DNA from: CAWCDJ01 sp963778675
Lineage (GTDB): Bacteria; Acidobacteriota; Terriglobia; Bryobacterales; Bryobacteraceae
DNA: 64,000 nt
Direction: 5' to 3'
NCBI GenBank assembly: GCA_963778675.1
Contig: CAVZVI010000011.1
Span: 1,240,001 to 1,304,000, forward strand
Part shown: in pieces, positions 56,118 to 64,000 of the stretch
Layout: each line of letters begins with the position of its first letter
Numbering within the stretch: position 1 is the stretch's first letter
Translations under genes and position numbers: made by a program
Notes under the pieces: generated by a model
Databases searched by the model: none
Told to the model about the DNA's origin: nothing
The model's input: only the letters and a program-made list of their open reading frames with translations

Positions 56118-59100
56118 CTAAGCCAGCGCGGCTTCCGCGGCTGTGAACACCCGCGAATCCACGTCCTCGCGAAACGCCACGGTCCTGTAGCCGCTTACGT
56201 GCAAGTAGCGCGTGCCGGCGGCATCGACCACTTCGGCGTCGAAGGTCCCCAGCGCCGGGTGGGCGGTTACAACAGCGACCAGCGGACCGGCGGTGGCCTC
56301 GGGCACACAATAGAGCGAAATCCGATCGACAGACCGCGGCAGGCCCATTCGATGCTGTACGGCCACCTCCCAGATGCCGGCGGTTTGGAAGCACAGCTCG
56401 ATCAGCCGCGGCGCGAGCGCGAACGGTTGGCCGCCCGGGCGGCGATCTTCCGGGAGGCCGGCCGCCATCTCGCCGATCGCGCCGTGCTCATGCCACCAGG
56501 CGCGCTTCAACACCCGGTAGGCCGGGCCGTGGAAGTAGACTCGGTAGATTTGGTCGGCCTGGACCACGGTTCCATGGGACGCGCCTAGAGGCGGGCCGCT
56601 CACGGTTCCGCGGACTTGCTTCGCCAGGCGGACGCGGCCCGTGAAGTGAGTGTCGACCCGCGCTTCGGCCTGGTTGGCGAGGATGCGCCGGCCAGTCAGC
56701 CGGCAATCCGCGATCAAACCCTCGCCCCGGGGAAGGAACCGTGCCTCGATCACGACCGTGCGCGGCTCGCTGCGATAAAACTTGAATGGCGCCACGAATT
56801 CGACATCTTCGACCGATTCGACTTGCCAGCCGGGCGCGATCGAAAGCGCCGCTTCCGCAAAGCCCTCGATTCCCATTACGCCCGGCATCACCGGCGTGCC
56901 GTCGATGCGGTGATCGTCGAGGAAGGGTTGGATCGCCGGGTCGAGCAACGTCTCGACGGTCAAGCCGCCGTCGAGGTCCATGCTCGCACCTCCGCCGAGC
57001 ATCGGTCCACGTGGCATGGCGGATGCATCCAGCCCGCCCGTCGCGTCCCATTCCTTCAGCAGCGCGCCGAGCCGCCCGGCGGCGACGACCTCGCCGCTCC
57101 CGGCGCCCGTAGTGAGTTCGCGCCGGATCCACGGAATGCCGGCCTCGGGTGGCAGCATCTCGATGCCGGCCATCTCCATGATCTTCGGGATCGACCCGCG
57201 TGTCGCCATCCCGATGCCGCCCCACGCGGTCCAATCGATCGCGATCGCTCGCGTTTCGGGCCGTGTCCGGCGGAAACTCGAGGCGATCTTGCATAACAGG
57301 TCGTTGGCGGAGCTGTAATCCGTCTGCCCCCCGTTGCCGAACCGGCCGGCAATGGAACTGAACCCGATCATGGCCCGCAGTGGCATGTCGCCAATGGCGT
57401 GGAGGAGGTGGAACAGGCCGGCGCCCTTGACGTCGAATACCAGGTCGAACTCGCGCGGGTCCTTATCCGGCAGCAAATGGCTGCGGTCGATCCCGGCGGC
57501 GTGCAGTAACACGTCGACGCGCCCGCTCTGCCGGCGGACGTCCGCAATGACCTTCGCAACGGCTTCGCCATCCGTGAGGTCGACTCCATAGTAATGGGCG
57601 ATTCCGCCCGCCGCGCGGATCGCGTCGATGGCGGCGCGGGCGGCGTGCGCCCGCTCCAAAGCGGCCAGCTCCTTCTCGACCAGCGCTGGGGTGGCGCGCT
57701 CTCCGCGCGCCTGAATGCGCGCAAACAGGTCACGCTTGAGCGCTTCCTTATCCTCGGTGAAGCGCTTGAGGTCGCGATCGGCGCTATCAGGCTCCGGCAC
57801 GAGGTCCAGCAGGTAGAACGTGCCGCCCGAGGCCGCTGCCAGGTCGGCGGTGATGGCGGAGACGATACTGCCCGCTGCGCCGGTGACCAGGAACACGCTG
57901 TCTTTGTTCAGCGTCATGCCGGGTTGCCCGCCGGCGGCAGGGCGTTCCTCGAGGCCGACCGTCCATCGCTGTCCGCGCGAGTATCCGACCTCGACCGCGC
58001 CCGGATCGCGCAGCGTTTCGTTGATGAGCAGTTCGGCAACTTCCGCCGCGCCGCGCGTGTCGAAATCGACGGTCTTCACCAGCGCGTCCGGCCGCTCCCG
58101 TTTGTACGCTTTGGTGAATCCGGTCACGGCGCCGCCCAGAGGCGCGGTCGCTCCGGCCTCGTCGTAGCCGTGCTGCCCGCCGAGTCGCGTCGCTGAGACC
58201 AGGAATGTACCGGCAGGCGCCACTTGATCGTAGAGGGTGCGCATGGTCCGGTAGAACGATTTGATCCGGACATCGACGGCCTCGCGCCAGCCGGCGGGCG
58301 TCATAGGAACGAGGTCGCCCTCGTCATCGAGCGCGGGCAGCCAGTAGACGCCGTGCACCGGCGCGTCGCCCGGGGCATCCACCACCTCGACGCCCAACGC
58401 CCGCAGCTTTTCGGCCAGCGCCTCGGCCACGCCGGACCTGTCGGCCATGACGAACACGCGCCGGCCGGACTCGAGGGATATGCCGGTCGGCTTGCATACG
58501 TCGAGCGGCGGACGGAGGGCCGGAACCGGCACCCGCCGCGGGATCGTTTCGACCGCCTCGAAAGTGGCGGCCGCGGGACGGCGCGGCACTTCCTCCGGCT
58601 CCGCTGCTCCCGGCCCTGCCGCAGCCCGCCGTTCTTCGGCAAATCGAATCACGTGGGCGAGCGTCGGGAAGTCGCGCAGGCGCAATGTCTGATCGCGGGG
58701 GATATCGAAAGCCGCACGCACCGACGCGAACATCTCGGCCTGTTTCACGGTATCGATGCCCAGATCCGCTTCCAGGTCCAGATCCAGGTCAAGCATGTCT
58801 TTGGGGTAGCCGGTCTTCTCCGCGACGATGTCGAGCACTTTCGCCCGGATGGCGTCATCCGCGCTCGCGGGAGGCGGCGCCGCGGGCTCGGCCGGCGGGG
58901 GTGTGGCCGGCAGGCTTGCCGCCAGATCGGCCTCCACCGGCGCGGCCGTCAGGTCCGGCCGCCGGTCGTACACGAACTGGATGACCCGTGCCAAGGTCGG
59001 GAAATCGCGCAGCTTGAGATTGGGGTCTCGGGGGATGGCATAGGTTTCGCGGATGGCGGCGAACATCTCCGCCTGTTTCACCGTGTCGATGCCGAGGTCG

Positions 59101-62100
59101 GCTTCCAGGTCGAGGTCGAGATCGAGCATGTCCTTGGGGTAGCCGGTCTTTTCGACCACCAGCGCCAGGATTCGTTCCTGCACGGGGTCTCCGCCCGGCT
59201 CGGGCGTGGGGCTTGGGGCGGCGGGCGCCGGGGTCACGAGTTTCGACTCCAGCGCGGCCGCCGCCATGGGCGCAGGCGCCGCCACCGGCGTGGGCGCCAC
59301 CTGTGCCGCAACTTTTTCGGCCGGCTCTACGTTGGCCGGCGCGACGGTATCCCGTACACGAAGAGTGCGCTGCACGACCTCGAGGTCCGCGGGATGGCCT
59401 GCAATCCGGTCGAGCCAGTGTTGCCACGCGTCCGGGTCGGCTATGCGATAGCCGTATCCCAAAGCGTTAGGAGTAGGCCGCTGCCCGGCGGTCCCGACAC
59501 GGCGCATCAGCGTCATGCTGATCTGCGAGCCGAACCCGGCACCCAGCCGCAGCGCGTACTCGATCGGATATGCGCCGCCCCTGGACAGGTTCAGCGGCCC
59601 CAGTTCGGGGTCGATCTCCTTGAAATTGGCCACGGGCGGCACGCATCCCGTTTCGAGCGCCTTCACCGCGACAACCTCCTCGATCCCGGTGCCCATGGCG
59701 TGCCCCGTGAAGCCCTTGGTATTCGCGATCACGATGCGGCCCGCGGCATCACCAAAGACCTTGCGGAGGGCGTGGATTTCCGCCGCCGCGCTGCCGCCTC
59801 GCGCCGGGGTGTACGTCTCGTGGGAAACGAACACCGTATTGGCCGCGAACTCCGCGCGGCGAATTCCGCTGCGTGCTTCGGCCTGGCGGACGAGTTGCTC
59901 CATGATGCCTTGGATGTGCCCGACATCCAGGCGCGTGCCGTGGAACGCGCTGTTGGCGGTAATGGCGCTCAGCACCTCGCAGATGGGCCGGAGCCCGCGC
60001 TCGTCGGCGGCTTCCGCGCTTTCCAGTACCAGAGCCGCCGCTCCCATCCCCATAATCAAGCCGTGCCGCCTCCGGTCGAACGGAACGGCGGCGTCCTCGA
60101 CGGTATCATCGGTCGCGGCTGCGCCACTGGCCAGGAAGCCCGCTCCGAACCAGTCGATCAGGCGATCGGAGGTGATGTCGTCGGCCGAGATCACCACTAC
60201 CCGCCGGCAGCGACCGGCGCGGATCCAGTCCTTCGCCAGCGCGACTGCCTGGGTCGTGCTCGAACAGGCCGCATTGATCTGCGTGTTCGGGCCGCGGGCG
60301 CCGATCAGCTCCGCGAACTGCGAGTGCCCCATCGACAGCACCCGGAACAGGAAACGCCGGTCGAAGTGGTAGGGTTCCCTGGCGATGGCCTCCTTCAATT
60401 CCGCGAGGCGCCGGTCGATCTCCTGTCGCAAGACGGGCTGGCTGCCCGGCCCTGCCAGGCGTTCCCGCAGGTCCTCCAGCATCGCCAGTTGGTCCCGGCG
60501 GGCCTTGTCGGAGTAATACCGCGTCATCTCGTCCGCAAAGGAATCGTAACCTGGGAACACACAGGCGAAGATCACGCCGGTGTCGTCGCGCAGGGCATCG
60601 GGCAACCCCCAGCGTTCGGGCAGTTGCGTACCCCGGGTCGTACTCTTGTAGCGCATCATCAGCGGGATTCCCGCATCGCGCAGCGCGTCGATGCCGGCCC
60701 CGATGGCCAGGCTGCTGGCTCGGTCGAGCGAAGGGATCCGCTCGGCAGGCACGCCGAATTCCCTCTCGAGATCGAATGGGCCGCCGCGCGCCGCCAGCTT
60801 GATCACGTCCGCGGGATCGTGAATCTGCTCGAACGTCGGCCCTCCATTTTCGCTCTTCACCAGGCGCGTGATCTGCTTGTCCAGCATCGCGCGCCGGAAG
60901 CGCATCGGAATGGCGTCGATGAACTGTTCACCGCGCAGGATGCGTGCCACGTTGCCGTCATCGAAAATGCGCTCCGTGCCCGGCAGTCCCAGGGATGCGC
61001 CCGTAATCACGACCGGGCGGGCGGTGGGTCGCGGTCCCGCGGCATGGGACTCGGTTTCCGCTCCTTTCTCGACCCGTCCCGCCCCCAACCCGGCCGCATA
61101 GAGGCCGCACAGCGCCTGGTTGAACGCCGTAGCGTCCTCGAGCTTGGGATGGTTGGTGAACAGCCCAAGCGTATCGCTCCGGTCGCCGAGCACATCCTCG
61201 ACGAAACCGTGCAGAGCCTTCTTCGGACCGACCTCCACGAATACGCGCGCGCCGGCATCGTACAGCGTGCGCAGCCCCTTGACGAACTGCACCGGTGAGG
61301 CGATCTGGCGCGCCAGAATGTCGAGCACTGCGGGACGCGCGTCCGGGCCAACGGGATAGAACTCGCCGTTCACGTTAGCTACGATCGGCAGGCTGGGCGG
61401 CTGCAGGTGCAGGCGCTCCAGCGTCCGCCGCAAGGGCTCGCTCGCAGGGGCGACGATCGACGTATGGAATGCGTGGCTCACCGGCAGCGGTCTCACATCG
61501 TATCCGGCCGCCTGGAATGCCGATATGGCGTGTTCGACGGCACGGCTCGCTCCGCCGATCACCGCCTGCTTGTCGCTGTTGATGTTCGCGATCACCACGT
61601 AGCCGTCGATCGTCTTCAGAATCCGCTCGATCTCCGGAAGCGGCGCGAACACCGCCGCCATGCGGCCGTTGTCGGCCATCGAGACGCGCGTCATCTCGCG
61701 GCCGCGGGCGCTGACGGCTTCGAGTGCGTCTTCGAACGGCAGGGCGCCGGCAGCCACCAGCGCGCCGTACTCCCCGAGGCTGTGCCCCATAGTCATATCA
61801 GGCCGTATGCCGTAGGCCTCGAGCAGAGCCGTTAGGGCCAGGTCGGCGGCGAGCACCGCCGGTTGGGTAACGGCGGTCTGGCGCAGGCCTTCTTCGGACC
61901 GCTCCACAGCGCCTGAGTCCGCCGGGTCGACGAAAATGTGTTGGCTCAGCGGCTTGCCGAGCAGGGGCGTCATCACACGGTCGGCTTCCTCGAAGGTGCG
62001 TGCCACGATCGGTTCGGCCGCGCACAGCGCATGCAGCATGTTCACATACTGCGATCCCTGACCCGTATAGAGAAACGCCACCTTGGGGGCGCGCCCGTGA

Positions 62101-63917
62101 CCACGGAAGATGCCCTGGGCGCGCAGCGCCTTCCATACCGCCGGTTGGTTCGCCGGCAGCGCTTTGAGGGCTTTCGCGCACTTGTCGGCCAGCTCGGCGG
62201 CACTTCCATAATCGATCGCGATGCGCTCCGGCGCGCGCAGGTCGGCTTCCGGCGGGGCGGAGATTGCGGGCGCGCGGCCCGCCTCGGCGGCGTCGAGCAC
62301 CGGGCGGAGACGCCCGGCCAGTTCGGCCTCCGAAGCGGCGCCGAGCACCAGCGCTCCCCGGAGTGGCGCCTTCGGGGAAGCATTCGCACAGGGCTGGCTC
62401 ATCCCCGGCGAAACATGTGCTGGGGCGTCGGGCGCAAGCCCCACGGGCGGCGCCTCGCCCACTGACACGGAACGCTTCCCGTTTCCGGTGAGCCGGTGCG
62501 GTACATATTCCTCCAGGACCATGTGAAAATTGGTTCCTCCGAATCCAAAGGCGCTTGCTCCAGCGCGCCGGACGCCCTCCGCCGTTTCCATCCAGGGCCG
62601 AAGCTCCGTGTTGACGTAGAGTGGCGAGTGCGCGAAATCGATCTTCGAATTGGGATGCTCGCAGCGCACGCTCGGCGGCAGCACCTTGTCTCGAAGCGCG
62701 AGTGCCGTTTTCAAAATGCCGGCGGCCCCCGCCGCTCCCTTCAGGTGCCCGATGTTCGATTTGACCGATCCGAGCGGAATCGGGCGGCCGTTCACACCGC
62801 ACTCTTTGAGCACCCCTGCCATGCTCTCGACCTCAACCAGGTCGCCGACGCTCGTGGAGGTTCCGTGCCCCTCGATCAGCGTCGCGGTAGCCGGCGACAG
62901 TCCGGCGTTCTGCCATGCGCGCTCGATCGAGAGCTTCTGTCCTACGGGGTTCGGGGCCGTAATGCCTTTTCCCTTGCCGTCGCTCGACGCCCCGGCGCCG
63001 CGGATCACGGCATAAATCTTGTCGCCATCGCGCTCGGCGTCCGCCAGGCGCTTCATCAGGAAAAGCGCGGCGCCTTCGCCCATAACGAAGCCGTCCGCGC
63101 CGTCGGCGTAGGGCCGCGAGCCGGTCGCTGAAAGCGCCCCGATCTTGCAGAACTTGATGAAGGTCGGCGCACCCATATTGCGATCGATCCCGCCCGTGAC
63201 CGCTACGTCGCAATCGTTCCCGATAAGACCCTGAACCGCCGCGTTGATTGCGGCCATCGCGGAGGCGCACGCCGCGTCGCACGTGAAGTTCGGGCCGCGG
63301 AAGTTGTACACGTTGGCGATTCGTCCCGCCAGGCAGTTCGCCAGTTCGCCGGGCATGCTGTCTTCCGTGATCGGAGGCAGCCGGCTTTCGAGGCGGGAGC
63401 GCCATTCGCGCGCGATGTCCCGCCGGACCGCGGCGGGCAGCGCCGCAAACGAGGCGCTCTCCTCCAACTCCTGTGCATACTCGGGGAAGTACGCCCGCAT
63501 CGAAGTCAGGTAGTGCCGCTCGCCTGCCATCGCATTGCCGAGGATGACCGCCGTGCGCTCGGTGTTCAACGGGCGCTCGGGATAGCCGTAATCGGCCAGC
63601 GCCTCGCGTGTGGCGGAGATGGCCCAGAGTTGTGACTCGTCCATGGCGTCGGCTACGCGTGGCGGTATCGCCATTCGCCATTTCAAAGGATCCCAGGCAT
63701 ACTCGCGAACCCATCCGCCGATTTTGGAGTAGGTCTTACCCGGCGCATTGTGATCGTCGTCGTAATACAGTGCAGGGTCCCACCGCTCCGGCGCGACTTC
63801 GGTGATGCTGTAACGCCCGGCCTTGATGTTGTTCCAGAAGGCCGGTACATTCGGGGCATCGGGCAGAATGGCGCCAGCCCCCACGATTGCGATCGCCCGA
63901 TAATCTGTGTTCTGCAT
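56118..63917 (-). CDS. PKS/PUFA-like megasynthase, KS-AT-KS-ACP-ACP-KR-DH
   Basis: 2599 residues; AAGGAG 7 bases before ATG 63917. Domains: KS1 ~8-470 (Cys217 in DAACASAM, His351 in HGTST, His391 in NIGHLKG), acyltransferase ~620-940 (GHSLGEY, Ser713), KS2 ~985-1480 (Cys1218 in NAACSSTTQ, His1366 in SHETYTP in place of HGTGT, His1406 in GHAMG), two ACPs ~1580-1650 and ~1690-1765, KR ~1820-2250 (GAAGS, Tyr2201), and a hotdog dehydratase ~2310-2599 (His2336 in DDHRIDGTPVMPG, FHGPAY). Both ACPs carry Thr (Thr1612, Thr1723; LGIDTVKQ) instead of Ser. The order resembles PfaA-like PUFA synthases with a second KS. No enoyl reductase, methyltransferase or thioesterase domain. The upstream 83 bases may hold the end of another operon gene. 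Confidence 0.9.
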   Translation of the reverse strand: MQNTDYRAIAIVGAGAILPDAPNVPAFWNNIKAGRYSITEVAPERWDPALYYDDDHNAPGKTYSKIGGWVREYAWDPLKWRMAIPPRVADAMDESQLWAISATREALADYGYPERPLNTERTAVILGNAMAGERHYLTSMRAYFPEYAQELEESASFAALPAAVRRDIAREWRSRLESRLPPITEDSMPGELANCLAGRIANVYNFRGPNFTCDAACASAMAAINAAVQGLIGNDCDVAVTGGIDRNMGAPTFIKFCKIGALSATGSRPYADGADGFVMGEGAALFLMKRLADAERDGDKIYAVIRGAGASSDGKGKGITAPNPVGQKLSIERAWQNAGLSPATATLIEGHGTSTSVGDLVEVESMAGVLKECGVNGRPIPLGSVKSNIGHLKGAAGAAGILKTALALRDKVLPPSVRCEHPNSKIDFAHSPLYVNTELRPWMETAEGVRRAGASAFGFGGTNFHMVLEEYVPHRLTGNGKRSVSVGEAPPVGLAPDAPAHVSPGMSQPCANASPKAPLRGALVLGAASEAELAGRLRPVLDAAEAGRAPAISAPPEADLRAPERIAIDYGSAAELADKCAKALKALPANQPAVWKALRAQGIFRGHGRAPKVAFLYTGQGSQYVNMLHALCAAEPIVARTFEEADRVMTPLLGKPLSQHIFVDPADSGAVERSEEGLRQTAVTQPAVLAADLALTALLEAYGIRPDMTMGHSLGEYGALVAAGALPFEDALEAVSARGREMTRVSMADNGRMAAVFAPLPEIERILKTIDGYVVIANINSDKQAVIGGASRAVEHAISAFQAAGYDVRPLPVSHAFHTSIVAPASEPLRRTLERLHLQPPSLPIVANVNGEFYPVGPDARPAVLDILARQIASPVQFVKGLRTLYDAGARVFVEVGPKKALHGFVEDVLGDRSDTLGLFTNHPKLEDATAFNQALCGLYAAGLGAGRVEKGAETESHAAGPRPTARPVVITGASLGLPGTERIFDDGNVARILRGEQFIDAIPMRFRRAMLDKQITRLVKSENGGPTFEQIHDPADVIKLAARGGPFDLEREFGVPAERIPSLDRASSLAIGAGIDALRDAGIPLMMRYKSTTRGTQLPERWGLPDALRDDTGVIFACVFPGYDSFADEMTRYYSDKARRDQLAMLEDLRERLAGPGSQPVLRQEIDRRLAELKEAIAREPYHFDRRFLFRVLSMGHSQFAELIGARGPNTQINAACSSTTQAVALAKDWIRAGRCRRVVVISADDITSDRLIDWFGAGFLASGAAATDDTVEDAAVPFDRRRHGLIMGMGAAALVLESAEAADERGLRPICEVLSAITANSAFHGTRLDVGHIQGIMEQLVRQAEARSGIRRAEFAANTVFVSHETYTPARGGSAAAEIHALRKVFGDAAGRIVIANTKGFTGHAMGTGIEEVVAVKALETGCVPPVANFKEIDPELGPLNLSRGGAYPIEYALRLGAGFGSQISMTLMRRVGTAGQRPTPNALGYGYRIADPDAWQHWLDRIAGHPADLEVVQRTLRVRDTVAPANVEPAEKVAAQVAPTPVAAPAPMAAAALESKLVTPAPAAPSPTPEPGGDPVQERILALVVEKTGYPKDMLDLDLDLEADLGIDTVKQAEMFAAIRETYAIPRDPNLKLRDFPTLARVIQFVYDRRPDLTAAPVEADLAASLPATPPPAEPAAPPPASADDAIRAKVLDIVAEKTGYPKDMLDLDLDLEADLGIDTVKQAEMFASVRAAFDIPRDQTLRLRDFPTLAHVIRFAEERRAAAGPGAAEPEEVPRRPAAATFEAVETIPRRVPVPALRPPLDVCKPTGISLESGRRVFVMADRSGVAEALAEKLRALGVEVVDAPGDAPVHGVYWLPALDDEGDLVPMTPAGWREAVDVRIKSFYRTMRTLYDQVAPAGTFLVSATRLGGQHGYDEAGATAPLGGAVTGFTKAYKRERPDALVKTVDFDTRGAAEVAELLINETLRDPGAVEVGYSRGQRWTVGLEERPAAGGQPGMTLNKDSVFLVTGAAGSIVSAITADLAAASGGTFYLLDLVPEPDSADRDLKRFTEDKEALKRDLFARIQARGERATPALVEKELAALERAHAARAAIDAIRAAGGIAHYYGVDLTDGEAVAKVIADVRRQSGRVDVLLHAAGIDRSHLLPDKDPREFDLVFDVKGAGLFHLLHAIGDMPLRAMIGFSSIAGRFGNGGQTDYSSANDLLCKIASSFRRTRPETRAIAIDWTAWGGIGMATRGSIPKIMEMAGIEMLPPEAGIPWIRRELTTGAGSGEVVAAGRLGALLKEWDATGGLDASAMPRGPMLGGGASMDLDGGLTVETLLDPAIQPFLDDHRIDGTPVMPGVMGIEGFAEAALSIAPGWQVESVEDVEFVAPFKFYRSEPRTVVIEARFLPRGEGLIADCRLTGRRILANQAEARVDTHFTGRVRLAKQVRGTVSGPPLGASHGTVVQADQIYRVYFHGPAYRVLKRAWWHEHGAIGEMAAGLPEDRRPGGQPFALAPRLIELCFQTAGIWEVAVQHRMGLPRSVDRISLYCVPEATAGPLVAVVTAHPALGTFDAEVVDAAGTRYLHVSGYRTVAFREDVDSRVFTAAEAALA

Positions 63918-64000
63918 GACGATGCTCCTTAACGAGCCACAGCCCCCAGGCGCGGCTCACGCGACGTGCGAGGCCGCCCTGATGGCCCGGCCATAAAGCA

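Noticed and set aside
58224..61298. Open frame of 1024 codons on the plus strand opposite the megasynthase
   Set aside because: Antisense to well-conserved KS, ACP and KR domains; an expected artefact of high GC content, with a composition typical of shadows (Arg, Gly, Val rich) and no known domain.
63918..64000. 3' end of a gene upstream of the megasynthase
   Set aside because: Two minus-strand frames end in this stretch (stops near 63928-63930 and 63956-63958), but fewer than 30 codons are visible and none can be recognised.

Overview
The window is a GC-rich bacterial chromosome segment, most likely from an Acidobacteriota member close to Bryobacterales/Solibacter. This is inferred from gene content: two very large Oar-type TonB-dependent receptors with an N-terminal carboxypeptidase-regulatory-like domain, a CRTAC1-type FG-GAP/ASPIC protein, a PIG-L deacetylase with a long C-terminal extension, a DUF1111 di-haem protein, TAT-exported Gfo/Idh and TIM-barrel sugar enzymes, and BlaI/M56 regulation. 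No rRNA, phage, insertion sequence or CRISPR array is visible. There is one tRNA gene (Glu, UUC).

Layout. 0-5.3 kb: end of a probable M14 peptidase, ferrochelatase, a tiny Cys-rich protein, GDP-mannose 4,6-dehydratase, a GT39-type membrane glycosyltransferase and a secreted NHL propeller. 5.4-14.6 kb: a propeller sensor kinase broken by several frameshifts with an intact NarL-type regulator, a DUF1111 di-haem protein with one frameshift, and a compact sugar operon (APC permease with one frameshift, PfkB kinase, GH4 glycosidase). 14.6-24.5 kb: a TPR protein, a TonB receptor translationally adjacent to a PIG-L deacetylase, and a TAT-exported oxidoreductase/isomerase pair closed by an intrinsic terminator. 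24.7-26.9 kb: a BlaI repressor and an M56 peptidase fused to TonB and POTRA-like domains, behind a palindromic operator.

26.9-39.7 kb looks like a uronate/plant-polysaccharide locus: mannonate-dehydratase-like protein, oligogalacturonate-lyase-like propeller, MetE-like protein, bicupin, enolase-superfamily dehydratase, DUF362 protein, a second TonB receptor and a GntR/FCD regulator. 39.8-48.6 kb: an unknown membrane protein, a TPR/CRTAC1 divergent pair, and an envelope-polysaccharide patch in which a polysaccharide deacetylase lies between two paralogous acyltransferase-like genes.

The most interesting part is 48.8-63.9 kb, where two biosynthetic operons converge on tRNA-Glu. The + strand operon encodes a FabL-type enoyl reductase (Y-x6-K), a discrete acyl carrier protein, an acyl-activating ligase, a LuxE-type acyl-protein synthetase, a LuxC-type acyl reductase and a methyltransferase, with no luciferase in the window. 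The - strand operon encodes a 2599-residue KS-AT-KS-ACP-ACP-KR-DH megasynthase, a Sfp-type phosphopantetheinyl transferase and a small membrane protein. Both megasynthase ACP domains carry Thr where the phosphopantetheine-bearing Ser is expected, while the discrete ACP keeps Ser. Together they could make, load, reduce and methylate an unusual acyl chain; the product is unknown and the link between the two operons is inference.
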